From NCBI RefSeq assembly GCF_023736115.1, contig NZ_JAKQZC010000006.1, forward strand, positions 416,591 through 480,590: a stretch of DNA of 64,000 nt. The letters are read 5' to 3'. The notes beneath the pieces were generated by a model that was not told where the DNA came from, did no database searches, and saw nothing but the letters and a program-made list of their open reading frames with translations. Position 1 is the stretch's first letter, and the number at the start of each line of letters is the position of its first letter. The position numbers and the translations under genes are program-made. The DNA comes from Salinicola avicenniae (GTDB taxonomy: Bacteria > Pseudomonadota > Gammaproteobacteria > Pseudomonadales > Halomonadaceae). Positions 10,088 to 19,643 of this stretch are shown one piece after another.

Positions 10088-10138
10088 TATTTAACAGGGC
10101 CATGTATTTAACAAGGCTATGTATTTTACCGGGATGAT
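10088..10138. repeat. Three imperfect 17-bp tandem repeats upstream of alr
   Basis: TATTTAACAGGGCCATG (10088-10104) is followed by TATTTAACAAGGCTATG (10105-10121) and the more diverged TATTTTACCGGGATGAT (10122-10138). They lie 50-100 bp upstream of the alr start, where promoter or operator elements would be expected. On the minus strand each unit contains TTAAATA. Confidence 0.6.
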
Positions 10139-10210
10139 TCTACCGGGGCGCGGGACTCCCGGCATTCGTCACCTCGCCGCCGTTCTTCGCGCGGCGGCCT
10201 GACACAAGAA

Positions 10211-10232
10211 CGCCGCTGCACGGGCAGCGGCG
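10211..10232 (-). terminator. Hairpin downstream of the TolC-family gene
   Basis: CGCCGCTGC (10211-10219) pairs perfectly with GCAGCGGCG (10224-10232) around ACGG, about 29 bp beyond the stop of the TolC-family gene on the minus strand. On that strand TTCTTGTGT follows, a weak U-rich tail. It is a probable intrinsic terminator. Confidence 0.6.
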
Positions 10233-10260
10233 CGAGGTGTGACAACCGGCGTCGCGGCAA

Positions 10261-11727
10261 TCAGGGCTGCGGCGGCGTAGGACGCTCGCCAATGTCGTCG
10301 AGCGATGACCCGTTCGACATCGCCGGATCGTCCGTCAGCTGCAGTGACACCTGATTGCTGTCGCGCAACCAGCGGTTGGTACCCCGAATCACCTCCAGGT
10401 TGAGCACCCCGGCCTGCTGGCGCAGCTGCAGCAGATCGGTCACGTAGGTATAACGAGCGTCGGCGTAGTCGGAGATCGACTCATAGAGCGACTGCTCGGC
10501 GTCGAGCACGTCGACGATGTTACGCGTACCCACATCGTAACCGGCGCGAGTCGCTTCCAACGCACTGCGACTGGAGACGATTGCCTGGCGCTGGGCCTCG
10601 ACGGACTCGACATCGTTGGCCACCTGCGTGAACAGCGAACGCACCTGCTGAGTGGTGTAGCGGCGCTGGTCTTCGAAGTCGTACTGGGTGGCTTCCAACG
10701 AATAGGTATTCTGGCGCACGGCGGCACTCGTCGAGCCGCCGGTATAGATCGGCAGGTTCGCCTGCACGCCGACCTGCAAGTCTTCGTTATGACCGCGCAG
10801 CTGGTCCCGGTCATTGTCCGAGAAGGAGTAGTCGGCGAAAGCATCCAGCGTCGGCAGATGGCCGGCCTGGGCGATATCGACGCTGGACTCCGCCACATCG
10901 ACCGCAGCCTGGGCATACTGGATCGAGGGGCTACTGGCCATGGCCATATTCACCCACTCGCTGCGGTTGGTCGGCGTCGGCGGCTCGACCGGCAGGTCGT
11001 CATCCAGCCCTTCGATGCTTTCGTACTGCTGGCCGGTCAGGCGTTCGAGTGCCTCGAAGCTGATCTGTAGATCGTTGCGCGCGGCGATACGCTGCGCGCG
11101 CGCCGAGTCGAAGGCAGCCTGCGCTTCGTTGACATCGGTGATCGCCACCAGACCGACGTTGAACTGCTCCTGCGCCTGCTCGAGCTGGCGGTTGATCGCC
11201 TTCTCCTGCGCCTGGCGCGCTTCCAGCACCTCCCGCGCGCGCAGAATCTCGAAGTAGGCGGAAGAGACATCATAGAGCAGCTGCTGCTGATCGATCTCGA
11301 GCTGCAGTGCCTGCTGGCCAACCTGCTTCTTGCTTTGCTGATACTCGTACCAGTTGGAGGCGTCGAACAGCGCCTGGGTTACGTTGACGCCCAGGCTGCT
11401 GCCGTTGTAATCCTCATCGCCACTGCTGGAACCGGTAGGCGAGCTACTACCGCCCTCGACGCTCTGAGACTCGAGTGAGTTGTAGCGATAGAGACTGCCG
11501 GTGGCACTGATCTGCGGCAGCAGGTCGCCGCGTTCGACGTCCTGGCCGGCTTCGGTGCTGTTGAAGGTCGAGCGAGACGAATTCAGCGTGGCCGAATGGT
11601 TCAGCGCGTCCTGGGTGATGGTCAGCAGATCCGCCGCGTGCACGGCGGGTGCGAACGAGGCCGCAATCAACAGCGAGATGGCATGTCGCAGCGGGGACCG
11701 CGACGGCGACGAAGTAAGAGGCGACAT
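10261..11727 (-). CDS. tolC: TolC family outer membrane efflux/secretion channel
   Basis: A 488-residue outer-membrane factor. A Sec signal (hydrophobic 14-27, cleavage near AVHA-AD) is followed by two internally related halves rich in long amphipathic helices (for example EARQAQEKAINRQLEQAQEQ). Features typical of TolC include FNVGLVAITDVNEAQAAFD in the first half and YDVGTRNIVDVLDAEQ in the second. It forms the trimeric exit duct for type I secretion and tripartite efflux. It stands alone, with no pump genes adjacent, as expected for a general-purpose TolC. A second outer-membrane factor (lapE) belongs to the adhesin system at 52027. Confidence 0.93.
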   Translation of the reverse strand: MSPLTSSPSRSPLRHAISLLIAASFAPAVHAADLLTITQDALNHSATLNSSRSTFNSTEAGQDVERGDLLPQISATGSLYRYNSLESQSVEGGSSSPTGSSSGDEDYNGSSLGVNVTQALFDASNWYEYQQSKKQVGQQALQLEIDQQQLLYDVSSAYFEILRAREVLEARQAQEKAINRQLEQAQEQFNVGLVAITDVNEAQAAFDSARAQRIAARNDLQISFEALERLTGQQYESIEGLDDDLPVEPPTPTNRSEWVNMAMASSPSIQYAQAAVDVAESSVDIAQAGHLPTLDAFADYSFSDNDRDQLRGHNEDLQVGVQANLPIYTGGSTSAAVRQNTYSLEATQYDFEDQRRYTTQQVRSLFTQVANDVESVEAQRQAIVSSRSALEATRAGYDVGTRNIVDVLDAEQSLYESISDYADARYTYVTDLLQLRQQAGVLNLEVIRGTNRWLRDSNQVSLQLTDDPAMSNGSSLDDIGERPTPPQP

Positions 11728-11894
11728 CGAGACATTTTCCTATCGGTGAGCCCTGACGATGGGCAATCCCGGCAGCTCTCCACCCGATGCGGGTTGACTT
11801 GAACCACCGACGATCACTGCCGCGCAGGCACCCAGTATTCACTGTTTTCGGACGGCGGCAACAGGCGGGCAGTGCCGGGCACTGTCACCCCATC

Positions 11895-11931
11895 AAAAAT
11901 GACCGGGGCGCCAGCATGCTGCTGACGCCCC
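11895..11931 (-). terminator. Intrinsic terminator downstream of rpoS
   Basis: GGGGCGCCAGCA (11905-11916) pairs with TGCTGACGCCCC (11920-11931) with one mismatch. On the minus strand the hairpin is followed by GGTCATTTTT, giving a T-run at 11895-11899. It is about 95 bp past the rpoS stop, which fits termination of the nlpD-rpoS transcript. The rest of the 299-bp gap (11728-12026) shows no gene. Confidence 0.75.
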
Positions 11932-12026
11932 GCTCACGGTTTACATACAATGCCGCATGTATGCGTGGGGATCAATAGTCGGCCCCCGCTTGACCGGGTT
12001 TTGCACACCTCCCCGGCCCAGGCGAG

Positions 12027-13007
12027 TCATTCGAAAATCGAGTCCATCGACAACCCCTGTTTCTCGAGCATCCGGCGCAACTTCTTGAGCGCCTCGACCT
12101 GAATCTGGCGCACCCGCTCGCGCGTCAGTCCTATCTCTTCACCGACCTCTTCCAGCGTCGCCGCCTCATGACCGCGCAGGCCGAAACGACGCACGACAAC
12201 TTCCCGCTGCTTCTCGCTGAGTTCGAATAGCCACTCGTCGACATGCTGTTTGACGTCGTCGTCGACCAGGTAGGACTCTGGCCCCACTTCGTTCTCATCG
12301 GCCAGCGTATCGATCAGCGGCTTGTCGCTCTCCGCGCCCATCGGATAGTCGACGGAAGAGACGCGTTCATTAAGCCCCAGCATCTTTTTCACCGTACCGA
12401 CCGGCTTGTCGAGGAACTCCGCGATCTCTTCAGCGGTCGCCTCATGGTCGAGCTTTTGCGTCAGCTCGCGCGCCGCACGCAGGTAGATATTGAGTTCCTT
12501 GACCACGTGAATCGGCAGACGAATCGTACGCGTCTGATTCATCAGCGCCCGTTCGATGGTCTGGCGAATCCACCAGGTGGCATAGGTGGAAAAACGGAAA
12601 CCGCGCTCGGGATCGAATTTCTCCACGGCACGGATCAAACCGAGATTGCCCTCCTCGATCAGGTCGAGCAGCGACAAACCGCGATTCAGATAACGTCTGG
12701 CAATCTTGACGACCAGACGCAGGTTGGACTCGATCATCCGCTGGCGCCCTGCCGGATCGCCTTTCTGGGCAAGGCGCCCGTAATGGACTTCCTCTTCCGG
12801 CGTCAGCAGCGGCGAAAACCCGATCTCGTTGAGATAGATCTGCGTTGCATCGAGGCTATGGTGGTAGGTGTTTTCTTCACGGTTGAGCGCCTTTTCGAAA
12901 GCGCTTTCATCGTCCTTGCTATCCGTGTCGTCGTTCGCACTGGCTGCGGTATCGACGCCTTCGAGCTCAACATCCTGAATATCCCGTTCAAGCATGCTCA
13001 TGTCCAC
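12027..13007 (-). CDS. rpoS: RNA polymerase sigma factor RpoS (sigma-38)
   Basis: A 326-residue group 2 sigma-70 factor. Region 1.2 ([16 protein letters not shown]) is followed by the region 2 core [25 protein letters not shown] and the 2.3-2.4 promoter-opening segment [18 protein letters not shown]. Region 3 follows, and region 4.2 contains [19 protein letters not shown]. The N-terminal 45 residues are acidic and variable. Replacement of the usual RpoD N-terminus and the direct position downstream of nlpD identify RpoS, the general stress and stationary-phase sigma factor. A second ATG lies two codons in. The 247-bp gap to nlpD is a long leader, in keeping with post-transcriptional control in relatives. 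Confidence 0.97.
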   Translation of the reverse strand: MDMSMLERDIQDVELEGVDTAASANDDTDSKDDESAFEKALNREENTYHHSLDATQIYLNEIGFSPLLTPEEEVHYGRLAQKGDPAGRQRMIESNLRLVVKIARRYLNRGLSLLDLIEEGNLGLIRAVEKFDPERGFRFSTYATWWIRQTIERALMNQTRTIRLPIHVVKELNIYLRAARELTQKLDHEATAEEIAEFLDKPVGTVKKMLGLNERVSSVDYPMGAESDKPLIDTLADENEVGPESYLVDDDVKQHVDEWLFELSEKQREVVVRRFGLRGHEAATLEEVGEEIGLTRERVRQIQVEALKKLRRMLEKQGLSMDSIFE

Positions 13008-13254
13008 TACCCCTATCTCGGCTACCTGAGTACCTCGCCATGGGGCGGAATCGCACCATGGCGACCGCGTCTTCCTTTACTCTCTATTTTTTTAACTGTC
13101 CCTGCTTTCGGGTGCTGCCCGTGTTCGATCGTCCGGCGACTGACACGGCTGCGGGCGGGCGCTCCTGGCCTCGGCCCCAACGTGAAATCGACGAAGTTCC
13201 TTGATCAACCGGCGGGCAGCTCCTTCTTCAGCGGTTCGGTGCGCCGATTGTCGA

Positions 13255-14349
13255 TCAGCGCGCAGGCAAGTATTGCAGTGGGTCCTGAGGCTGGCCGTTC
13301 ACACGGACCTCGAAATGTAGCTCGACCTGGTCGGCATCCGTCTGCCCCATGGTCGCTATCGTCTCTCCAGCCTCGACGACATCGTTCTCTTTGACTCTCA
13401 ACGTGTCGTTGTGCGCGTAAGCGCTCAAGAAGCGATCATTGTGCTTGAGGATAATGAGGTTGCCATATCCCCGCACACCATCACCGGCATACACCACAAT
13501 ACCTGGCCCGGCTGCTTTGACAGGTTGCCCCTTTTGACCGGCAATATCAATGCCGGGGGTGATGTTGGAATCGTCATCGAAACGCCCGATCACCTCGCCG
13601 TCGACCGGCCACTGCCAAGGCACTTCATCGACCGGCTGATAGGTTCTGTCGGAGCGCGAGGGCGCACCGCTCGGCTCTCCCGCCACCTCGGTGCCGGCGT
13701 CGGTTCCGGCGTCACTGTCTGTCGCGTCAGCCCCCATGGAAGCAGACGAAGATGACGATTCGGCGTCAGCCGTGGCGGACGAACCCGACGATGCCGAAGC
13801 ACCGGACGCCGCGCCGCTCTCGCCTGTCACGCTTCCGGCCGCCGCCACCGCGCCGGCCGTCGCCTGGTCGCGATCCGATTCGTAGACTGGCCCCGGTGCC
13901 CCACCGGCGCTCGACGCCCCATTGCTGGCGTTGGTCGAGCTGCCGCTCTCCGACGGCAGCAGCCAGGAGGGGTTCTCCTCGCCCGAGCCGGCCGAGCCGC
14001 CGCCAAGCGCCGTCACCGTGGCACCATTGCTGTCTCCCCGGCTGCCGTCACTCTGGGCCGCGTTGAGCGCCGCGCCCTGACGCAACCGCAACTGCTGCCC
14101 CGGCTCGAGACGATAGGGCGGCGAGATACCGTTGAGCTGAGCCAGATCGCGGAAATCCACCCGGTTCTGCCAGGCGATGCCGTAAATCGTATCGCCGCGC
14201 TTGACGGTATAGGTCGCGCTCGGTTCCCCATGGCGACTGACGGAGAGATCCTGCACCTGCGGGCGCCCACTCGATGTGGTGCAGGCACTGACGCCGATCG
14301 CCAGCACAGGCAGCAATCCGATCAGCAGTGCGTTGCGACGTTTACTCAT
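13255..14349 (-). CDS. nlpD: Murein hydrolase activator lipoprotein NlpD
   Basis: A 364-residue lipoprotein. The lipobox ends VSAC with Cys23. A LysM domain (about 43-90, YTVKRGDTIYGIAWQN) is followed by an unusually long Ser/Ala/Gly/Asp-rich linker (about 95-245) and a C-terminal LytM/M23 domain (about 255-364). The LytM zinc ligands are degenerate: the HxxxD site reads GIDIAG and the HxH site reads VELHFEV. It is therefore an activator of an amidase (AmiC in E. coli) at the septum, not a peptidase. The ATG at 14349 gives a proper signal peptide, unlike an upstream codon. Relatives carry the main rpoS promoter inside nlpD. Confidence 0.94.
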   Translation of the reverse strand: MSKRRNALLIGLLPVLAIGVSACTTSSGRPQVQDLSVSRHGEPSATYTVKRGDTIYGIAWQNRVDFRDLAQLNGISPPYRLEPGQQLRLRQGAALNAAQSDGSRGDSNGATVTALGGGSAGSGEENPSWLLPSESGSSTNASNGASSAGGAPGPVYESDRDQATAGAVAAAGSVTGESGAASGASASSGSSATADAESSSSSASMGADATDSDAGTDAGTEVAGEPSGAPSRSDRTYQPVDEVPWQWPVDGEVIGRFDDDSNITPGIDIAGQKGQPVKAAGPGIVVYAGDGVRGYGNLIILKHNDRFLSAYAHNDTLRVKENDVVEAGETIATMGQTDADQVELHFEVRVNGQPQDPLQYLPAR

Positions 14350-14400
14350 GAAAAAAATCCCTTTTCCATAGAATGAATGCACGGTGGGTCCAGCGTTGGG

Positions 14401-15321
14401 TCACGCGGAGACTGCCTTGCGCTCTCCGAGCCACATGACCACCACGATGCCCACGACGATCAAGGCCAAGGCGAACGGCCATTGTGACGGCTCGCCTGTC
14501 ACCGCGGCATAATCCGCCGGCATCAAATAGTGATAAGCTAGGGCCACCGGTTCACCGTCCGCCCCCAGGCGATAGCTCGCCATCTGTCGCCACGGCCACA
14601 GCTGCGGCAGCGACCCCAGAATAAAACCGACGATCGCCGTCAGCGTCATGGCGTGGTGGTGGCGCAAGAGCCAGGAGAGCACGCGGGAGAAGGTGAAGAG
14701 CCCCAGCACGCAACCGGCCCCGAAGATCGCGATCATGCCGATGTCGGCATTCTTGATGCCGCTCATCACCGTGCCGTAAAGGCCCATTACCAGCAGCAGA
14801 AAGCTGCCCGACACGCCCGGCAGCAGCATGGCGCTGATGGCAATGGCACCAGCAAAGAACAGCGCGACATTCCCGGCGGCACTCATGTCCGGCAGCAGTT
14901 GCGGCAGATAGGCCGCCACCGTCAGGCCAAACAGCAGCGGCAAACCGTAACGCCAGCGCCAGTGCCCGACCTGACGCATCACGACCCAGGCCGACGCCAG
15001 CACCAGCCCAAAGAAGAAAGCGGTAAGCAACAGCTCGTGACTGGCCATTAGCCAGGTCACCAGATGCGCAATCGTCACCAGACTGATCCCGATGCCCAGG
15101 ACCAGCGGTACGAGGAAGCGCAGATTCAGATAGCCCACCAGCGCCTTGAGGCCACGGTCGCGCCACACACCGACGGCGCGAGGCCCGAAGCGCTTGATCG
15201 TCTCGATCAACTCCTCGTAGATCCCGACGATCAGCGCAATCGTCCCTCCGGACACGCCGGGCACGGCATCGGCCGCGCCCATTCCCATCCCTTTCAATAC
15301 GGTCTTCACGCTGCGCTTCAA
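14401..15321 (-). CDS. DUF368 family polyprenyl-phosphate-transporter-like membrane protein
   Basis: A 306-residue protein with about 8-9 hydrophobic segments. It starts with the DUF368 signature GMGMGAADAVPGVSGGTIAL and has a second related copy ISAMLLPGVSGSFLLLVMG in the middle, so the fold is an internal repeat. Members of this family have been linked to undecaprenyl-phosphate translocation; that role is inferred here by family only. The TTG at 15321 is preferred as start: it has AAGGAG seven bases upstream and overlaps the pcm stop as TTGA. An ATG about 90 bp upstream lies inside pcm and lacks such a site. It interrupts the usual pcm-nlpD adjacency. Confidence 0.85.
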   Translation of the reverse strand: MKRSVKTVLKGMGMGAADAVPGVSGGTIALIVGIYEELIETIKRFGPRAVGVWRDRGLKALVGYLNLRFLVPLVLGIGISLVTIAHLVTWLMASHELLLTAFFFGLVLASAWVVMRQVGHWRWRYGLPLLFGLTVAAYLPQLLPDMSAAGNVALFFAGAIAISAMLLPGVSGSFLLLVMGLYGTVMSGIKNADIGMIAIFGAGCVLGLFTFSRVLSWLLRHHHAMTLTAIVGFILGSLPQLWPWRQMASYRLGADGEPVALAYHYLMPADYAAVTGEPSQWPFALALIVVGIVVVMWLGERKAVSA

Positions 15322-15992
15322 CGAATGACTCCTTCCAATAACGGTACGAAACGCACCTCTTCCAGACGCTGATGATCGAAAGCGTGTCCGCGGCGACGCA
15401 CCCGCGTCAGCCACTGGCGCCCGTCTCCATCTGCCAGTGGTGCAATCAACACACCGCCATCGCGCAGCTGCGCCAGCAGCGCCTGTGGCAGCTCACTGGC
15501 GCACGCGGTCAGCAGGATCACGTCGAACGGTGCGGCCTGGGGCCAGCCCATGCCACCATCGGCATGGCGCAGACTGACGTTGCTCACCCCCAGTCGACCG
15601 AGACGCAGACGCGCCTTGTCCTGCAGTGCGGCGATTCGCTCCACGCTCCACACGCGTGCCACCAGACGCGAGAGAATGAGCGTCTGATAGCCAGACCCGG
15701 TACCGATTTCCAGCACCCGGCTAGGCGTAGCCTGCGCCACCAGCTCGCTCATGCGCGCGACGATCCACGGCTGCGACAGCGTCTGCCCTAGCCCGAGCGG
15801 CAGCGAGGTATCCTCGTACGCCCGGTGCGACAGTGCCTCATCGAGAAACAGATGACGTGGCTCGGCGGCCATGACGGCCAGCACATCGGCATGCCGAATG
15901 CCCCCGCGCGCCAGTCGTTCGACCATGCGATTGCGAGTTCGTTGCGAGGTCATGCCGACGCCGCTGAGTTGCTCAGGCGTGTGCGAGTCCAT
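15318..15992 (-). CDS. pcm: Protein-L-isoaspartate O-methyltransferase
   Basis: A 224-residue SAM-dependent methyltransferase that repairs isoaspartyl residues in damaged proteins. The SAM-binding motif [12 protein letters not shown] and the family signature [15 protein letters not shown] are present, with RRRGHAF and VRFVPLLEG near the C-terminus. The 15992 start overlaps the surE stop by 20 bp. An internal ATG at 15953 ([10 protein letters not shown]) aligns better with the E. coli N-terminus, and neither start has a strong Shine-Dalgarno site. It is co-transcribed with surE, as in E. coli, and followed by the TTGA-overlapped DUF368 gene. Confidence 0.94.
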   Translation of the reverse strand: MDSHTPEQLSGVGMTSQRTRNRMVERLARGGIRHADVLAVMAAEPRHLFLDEALSHRAYEDTSLPLGLGQTLSQPWIVARMSELVAQATPSRVLEIGTGSGYQTLILSRLVARVWSVERIAALQDKARLRLGRLGVSNVSLRHADGGMGWPQAAPFDVILLTACASELPQALLAQLRDGGVLIAPLADGDGRQWLTRVRRRGHAFDHQRLEEVRFVPLLEGVIR

Positions 15993-16725
15993 CCAGCCAG
16001 CCTTGTACGTCCTGCAGCGTTGCGTGTCGGGTCAGATCGGTCTGCAGCGGTGTAATCGAGACATAGCCCGCTTCGATGGCCGCGAAGTCGGTATCCGGAC
16101 CATCGTCGGCATTTTCCGAGACAGCCGCGATCCAGTAGCGATCTCGGCCACGCGGATCCTTCACCCGGATCGGCTGCGATGCCGGTCCGCGATAGCCGAG
16201 CCGCGTCACGCGGAAGCCGCGAATCTCGCTCCAGGGCAGATCCGGCACGTTGACATTGAGCAGGCTGCGGGGCGGTAGCGACAGATTCTCGGCGGCACCG
16301 ACCAGACTCGCGGCGACGCGACCGGCGGTATCGAAATGACGTTGGCCGCAGAGCGAAATGGCAATGGCCGGCATGCCCAGGTTGCGCCCTTCCATGGCCG
16401 CCGCCACGGTGCCGGAGTAGAGCACGTCGTCACCGAGGTTGGCGCCATGGTTGATGCCCGAAATCACCAGGTCGGGCTTCTCTTCCCAGACGCCGTTGAC
16501 ACCAAGGTAGACGCAGTCCGCCGGCGTTCCGTCGACGCTGTAAAAACCGCTCTGCAGCGCCGTCAGCGCCAACGGCCGGGTCAGCGTCAGCGAATTGCTC
16601 GCCCCGCTCATATCTCGGTCGGGGGCGACCACGCGCAGTCGCGCGTAGCGCTCCAGCGCCTGGGCCAGCGCCGTGAGCCCAGGGGCGTGCACCCCGTCGT
16701 CATTGGATAGCAGCAGTCTGCGCAT
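15973..16725 (-). CDS. surE: 5'/3'-nucleotidase SurE (stationary-phase survival protein)
   Basis: A 250-residue nucleotidase. The metal site is NDD at residues 8-10 ([12 protein letters not shown]), with SGASNS at 40-45 and [18 protein letters not shown] around 95 completing the active site. It dephosphorylates nucleoside 5' and 3' monophosphates and can hydrolyse short polyphosphate. It overlaps pcm, and truD lies 67 bp upstream beyond a short repeat-bearing spacer. The order truD-surE-pcm is conserved in gammaproteobacteria. Confidence 0.96.
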   Translation of the reverse strand: MRRLLLSNDDGVHAPGLTALAQALERYARLRVVAPDRDMSGASNSLTLTRPLALTALQSGFYSVDGTPADCVYLGVNGVWEEKPDLVISGINHGANLGDDVLYSGTVAAAMEGRNLGMPAIAISLCGQRHFDTAGRVAASLVGAAENLSLPPRSLLNVNVPDLPWSEIRGFRVTRLGYRGPASQPIRVKDPRGRDRYWIAAVSENADDGPDTDFAAIEAGYVSITPLQTDLTRHATLQDVQGWLDGLAHA

Positions 16726-16766
16726 CTCGCTCTCTCCTCGTCGGTCGCCGCCAGCCGGGGCACCTT

Positions 16767-16808
16767 ATACCAGATATCTCATACCAGGCATCTCATGCCA
16801 GCGTGGGG
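16767..16808. repeat. 14-bp direct repeats spanning the truD stop codon
   Basis: ATACCAGATATCTC (16767-16780) and ATACCAGGCATCTC (16781-16794) are followed by a partial third copy ATGCCAGCG from 16795, inside the end of truD. The array includes the truD stop codon at 16793-16795. It probably arose by slippage. Confidence 0.5.
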
Positions 16809-17845
16809 TGATGAAACAGTTCGCGAAGCACGCTGGTGGCGAAGGCACCGCGTGGCAGCGAGAATGTCAGCCAGCAAGCCCCATCGGGCTCCGGTAGCCA
16901 CTCGGCTTCGCCCAGGCGCATCCGCAGCGGCCGCCGATCCTGGCGCACGCCGGCAGCTTCCAGGCCGTCACGCAGCGCCGGATGGCCTGCCACCCCGTTG
17001 CGTTCGGCGGCGGCCACGTCGCCGGTACTCTCCAGAGTCCCGCGCCCCCACATCGGCCCGGTAGGGTGCAAGTCACCGACGGCGGCCCGCGCTTCGAGTG
17101 CGGCATCCACCGTGTCGGCCAAAAAGCGGCTTGCGGTACCCTCCAGGTTGAGCACGTCTCCCGCGTGGGGCACCGACCAGGTGCCCTCGGCAACCCGGGC
17201 GGAGAGCACCGTGTTGAAAAGATAGCTGCGTGCGCTCGACAACAGCAGGCCATGCGGGTCCTGCCGCTTGGACCAGCCACGCGCGAACAGCTGTCGCGCG
17301 CGCTGCACATTGCGCCCCTCGGGCCCGAAACGCTGCGGACCGAAATAGTTCGGCACGCCCTGACTCACCAGACGCTCCCAGCGGACCCGAGTCGCGGGAT
17401 CGGCCGGCGCTTCGCCGGCGATTCGCAGACGAAAGCGGTTGGCGCGATGGACACCTCGCTTGAGCTTGCGCGGATGACGTCGTGCCTCGAGACAGCTCAC
17501 CCCGCGTGCGGCAAGTCCTGCCTGCCAGCCCTCGGGGGCCTCGCGACCGGGAAGCGCCAACGAGAACCACTGGCGCGTCACCGCGTCGCGATCCTTGAGT
17601 CCGCTATAACCGACATCGCGCGGAGAAATGTCGAATGCCCGCGCCAGCAGCCGTGCGACGTCGGGCGTCGTGGCGCCGCGCTTCTCGATCCACACCCAGA
17701 GGTGCTCGCCCGCCCCCTCCGGCTCGAAACCGAGCACCTCCTCGACCTGAAACGTCTCGGCGCCATTACGGTACTCCCCCGCCACCGCGGGCGCGCCATC
17801 GACAAACGCCCAAGCCGGCGGCCAGGTTCGGGTCTCGTCACTCAT
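16793..17845 (-). CDS. truD: tRNA pseudouridine(13) synthase TruD
   Basis: A 350-residue pseudouridine synthase acting on U13 of tRNA-Glu. The catalytic aspartate is Asp85 in the family motif [24 protein letters not shown] and the RSYLFN segment are also conserved TruD features. The insertion domain (about 150-260) is present and length is normal. The start overlaps the ispF stop by 4 bp (ATGA). It is part of the ftsB-ispD-ispF-truD run. Confidence 0.96.
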   Translation of the reverse strand: MSDETRTWPPAWAFVDGAPAVAGEYRNGAETFQVEEVLGFEPEGAGEHLWVWIEKRGATTPDVARLLARAFDISPRDVGYSGLKDRDAVTRQWFSLALPGREAPEGWQAGLAARGVSCLEARRHPRKLKRGVHRANRFRLRIAGEAPADPATRVRWERLVSQGVPNYFGPQRFGPEGRNVQRARQLFARGWSKRQDPHGLLLSSARSYLFNTVLSARVAEGTWSVPHAGDVLNLEGTASRFLADTVDAALEARAAVGDLHPTGPMWGRGTLESTGDVAAAERNGVAGHPALRDGLEAAGVRQDRRPLRMRLGEAEWLPEPDGACWLTFSLPRGAFATSVLRELFHHPTLA

Positions 17846-18327
17846 GACGCCACGGCACCCAGCAGCACGACAGCCTCCGCGGCAATGCCTTCACCCCGGC
17901 CGGTAAAACCGAGACGCTCGGTGGTCGTTGCCTTGACGTTGACCGCCTCGAGCGCAACGCCGAGATCGGTAGCCAGTGTCTCGCGCATGGCCGGAATCCA
18001 CGTCGATAGACGCGGAGCCTGCGCCATCACGGTGGCATCCAGATTGCTCACCGCGTAACCCGACTCGCGCACCAGCTCGACCACGTGACGCAGCAACGCC
18101 CGGCTGTCGGCCCCTTTCCATGCCGGATCGGTATCCGGGAAATGGCGGCCGATATCGCCCAGTGCCACCGCGCCCAGCAGGGCATCGCTGATCGCATGCA
18201 GCAGCACATCGCCATCCGAGTGGGCAACGAAACCCTGCGAAAACGGCACGCGCACGCCGCCGATCATCAGGTGATCACCGTCGCCGAAGCGGTGGACGTC
18301 GAAGCCGTGTCCGATCCTGAGGTTCAT
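17842..18327 (-). CDS. ispF: 2-C-methyl-D-erythritol 2,4-cyclodiphosphate synthase
   Basis: A 161-residue MEP-pathway enzyme converting CDP-ME 2-phosphate to MEcPP with release of CMP. The zinc-binding start is GHGFDVHRF (Asp10, His12). The downstream [18 protein letters not shown] carries the third zinc ligand and active-site loop. ETLATDLGV and [16 protein letters not shown] are conserved trimer and nucleotide-binding segments. It overlaps both neighbours (ispD and truD) by 4 bp, implying translational coupling. Confidence 0.97.
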   Translation of the reverse strand: MNLRIGHGFDVHRFGDGDHLMIGGVRVPFSQGFVAHSDGDVLLHAISDALLGAVALGDIGRHFPDTDPAWKGADSRALLRHVVELVRESGYAVSNLDATVMAQAPRLSTWIPAMRETLATDLGVALEAVNVKATTTERLGFTGRGEGIAAEAVVLLGAVAS

Positions 18328-19046
18328 GCATCGACTCCTTGTTCACGCGTCGCCTCGGTCTCCGCCTGCAGCGACAGGATTCTCGCGGCGACCGCCAGAT
18401 CCTCGGGGTGGGTAATCTTGAGATTGTCGCGACTGCCACGCACCAGACGCGGCGACAGGCCCATCGCCTCGATCGCCGACGCCTCGTCGGTCACCGCCGT
18501 ACCGGTGGCCAGCGCGGCATCCAGCGCCTGGCGCAGCAGATCAAAGCGGAACGCCTGCGGCGTCAAGGCATGCCACAGGCCATCGCGCGGCTCGGTATGC
18601 TGCACGCGGCCACGCTCGTCGGCGCGCTTCATGGTATCGGAGACGGGCGAGGCCAAGAGCGCGCCGATGGCCTCGTCGGCCAGCGTCGCGCGCAGCGCCT
18701 GCAAGTCTTCGAGGCGCACGCAGGGGCGGGCTGCATCATGGACCAGAACCCAGTCGTCGTCGCGCGCCTCATCGGCCAGCGTCGCCAGCGCACGCCGCAC
18801 GGTATCGACACGCTCGGCGCCACCGTCGACGCGTTGCCAGCGCTCGAACGGCACATCGGCCGCGTCGAACCAGTCGTCTTCGGGGTCGAGACAGAGCCGC
18901 AACACGGCATCCGGCATCGCCTGATGCAGGCGCTCCAGCGTGCGCCCCAGCACACTGCGGCCGGCGAGGGAGAGATACTGTTTGGGTCGCTCGGCCTGCA
19001 TGCGGCTGCCGCGCCCGGCGGCGGGGACGATCAACCAAAGCGTCAT
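18324..19046 (-). CDS. ispD: 2-C-methyl-D-erythritol 4-phosphate cytidylyltransferase
   Basis: A 240-residue nucleotidyltransferase of the MEP isoprenoid pathway. The CTP-binding N-terminus is [18 protein letters not shown] (Arg and Lys contacts). [12 protein letters not shown] around residue 100 and [10 protein letters not shown] follow, as in family members. It overlaps ftsB and ispF by 4 bp each. Together with ispF it supplies isoprenoid precursors, which could also feed the prenyltransferase-like EboC encoded nearby (inference). Confidence 0.96.
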   Translation of the reverse strand: MTLWLIVPAAGRGSRMQAERPKQYLSLAGRSVLGRTLERLHQAMPDAVLRLCLDPEDDWFDAADVPFERWQRVDGGAERVDTVRRALATLADEARDDDWVLVHDAARPCVRLEDLQALRATLADEAIGALLASPVSDTMKRADERGRVQHTEPRDGLWHALTPQAFRFDLLRQALDAALATGTAVTDEASAIEAMGLSPRLVRGSRDNLKITHPEDLAVAARILSLQAETEATREQGVDA

Positions 19047-19366
19047 GGCTGGACCACTCCCGTACTAGCCGCCGGCCCCGCGTCGCGATCCTCGACATCG
19101 GGCACCCAGAAGAACTGCTCGTCCTGACGCACCATGCCGATATCGCTACGGGCCCGCTCCTCAATCGCGTCCAGTCCCGTCTTGAGGTCGACCACCTCCG
19201 CCGCGAGTCGGTCGTTTCTCGCCTTGAGCGTGTCGGTCGCGCCTTCGAGCGCATCGGCGCGCGCCTGAATATCGTTGTACTCGCGAATGCCGCCCTCGCC
19301 GAACCAGAGCCGATACTGCATCAGCCCCAGCATGACGATCAGCACCGCGATGACCCATTTCCACAT
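19043..19366 (-). CDS. ftsB: Cell division protein FtsB
   Basis: A 107-residue bitopic protein: a short cytoplasmic N-terminus, one membrane helix (WVIAVLIVMLGLMQYRLWFG, about 3-22), then a periplasmic coiled coil (about 28-70, including DALEGATDTLKARNDRLAAEV). It ends with the family-typical ARSDIGMVRQDEQFF. FtsB bridges FtsQ and FtsL in the divisome. The ATG at 19366 fixes the membrane-proximal start; an upstream open stretch is not family-like. The usual upstream neighbour eno is absent here. Confidence 0.95.
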   Translation of the reverse strand: MWKWVIAVLIVMLGLMQYRLWFGEGGIREYNDIQARADALEGATDTLKARNDRLAAEVVDLKTGLDAIEERARSDIGMVRQDEQFFWVPDVEDRDAGPAASTGVVQP

Positions 19367-19643
19367 TGCCGCTGATATCCCTTCCTGGTTGTCCCGGGAT
19401 GACGGGGCCGGGCCCCCTGAAACTCGCCAAGCGTCTTCCATCCCGGCCGGCGACCTCCCTGCCGCTGGCCAGAACGCCTTCACTCGAACCGATGTCGACG
19501 ACCGCCGACGCGGCTGTCGAAGCGCCAGCCATTATGCCATCATCACCTCAGGCGGCCCACCGCCCCGGCGCTGACTTTATCCACACGCCCCGGGCCGCAA
19601 GCGGGCGCCGGCGGGCAGGCACCACAACACCGAGCGGAGAACC

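Noticed and set aside
12243..13394. A 383-codon open frame on the plus strand opposite rpoS
   Set aside because: It is the antisense of rpoS and its leader. It has no family motif, and rpoS on the other strand is unambiguous.
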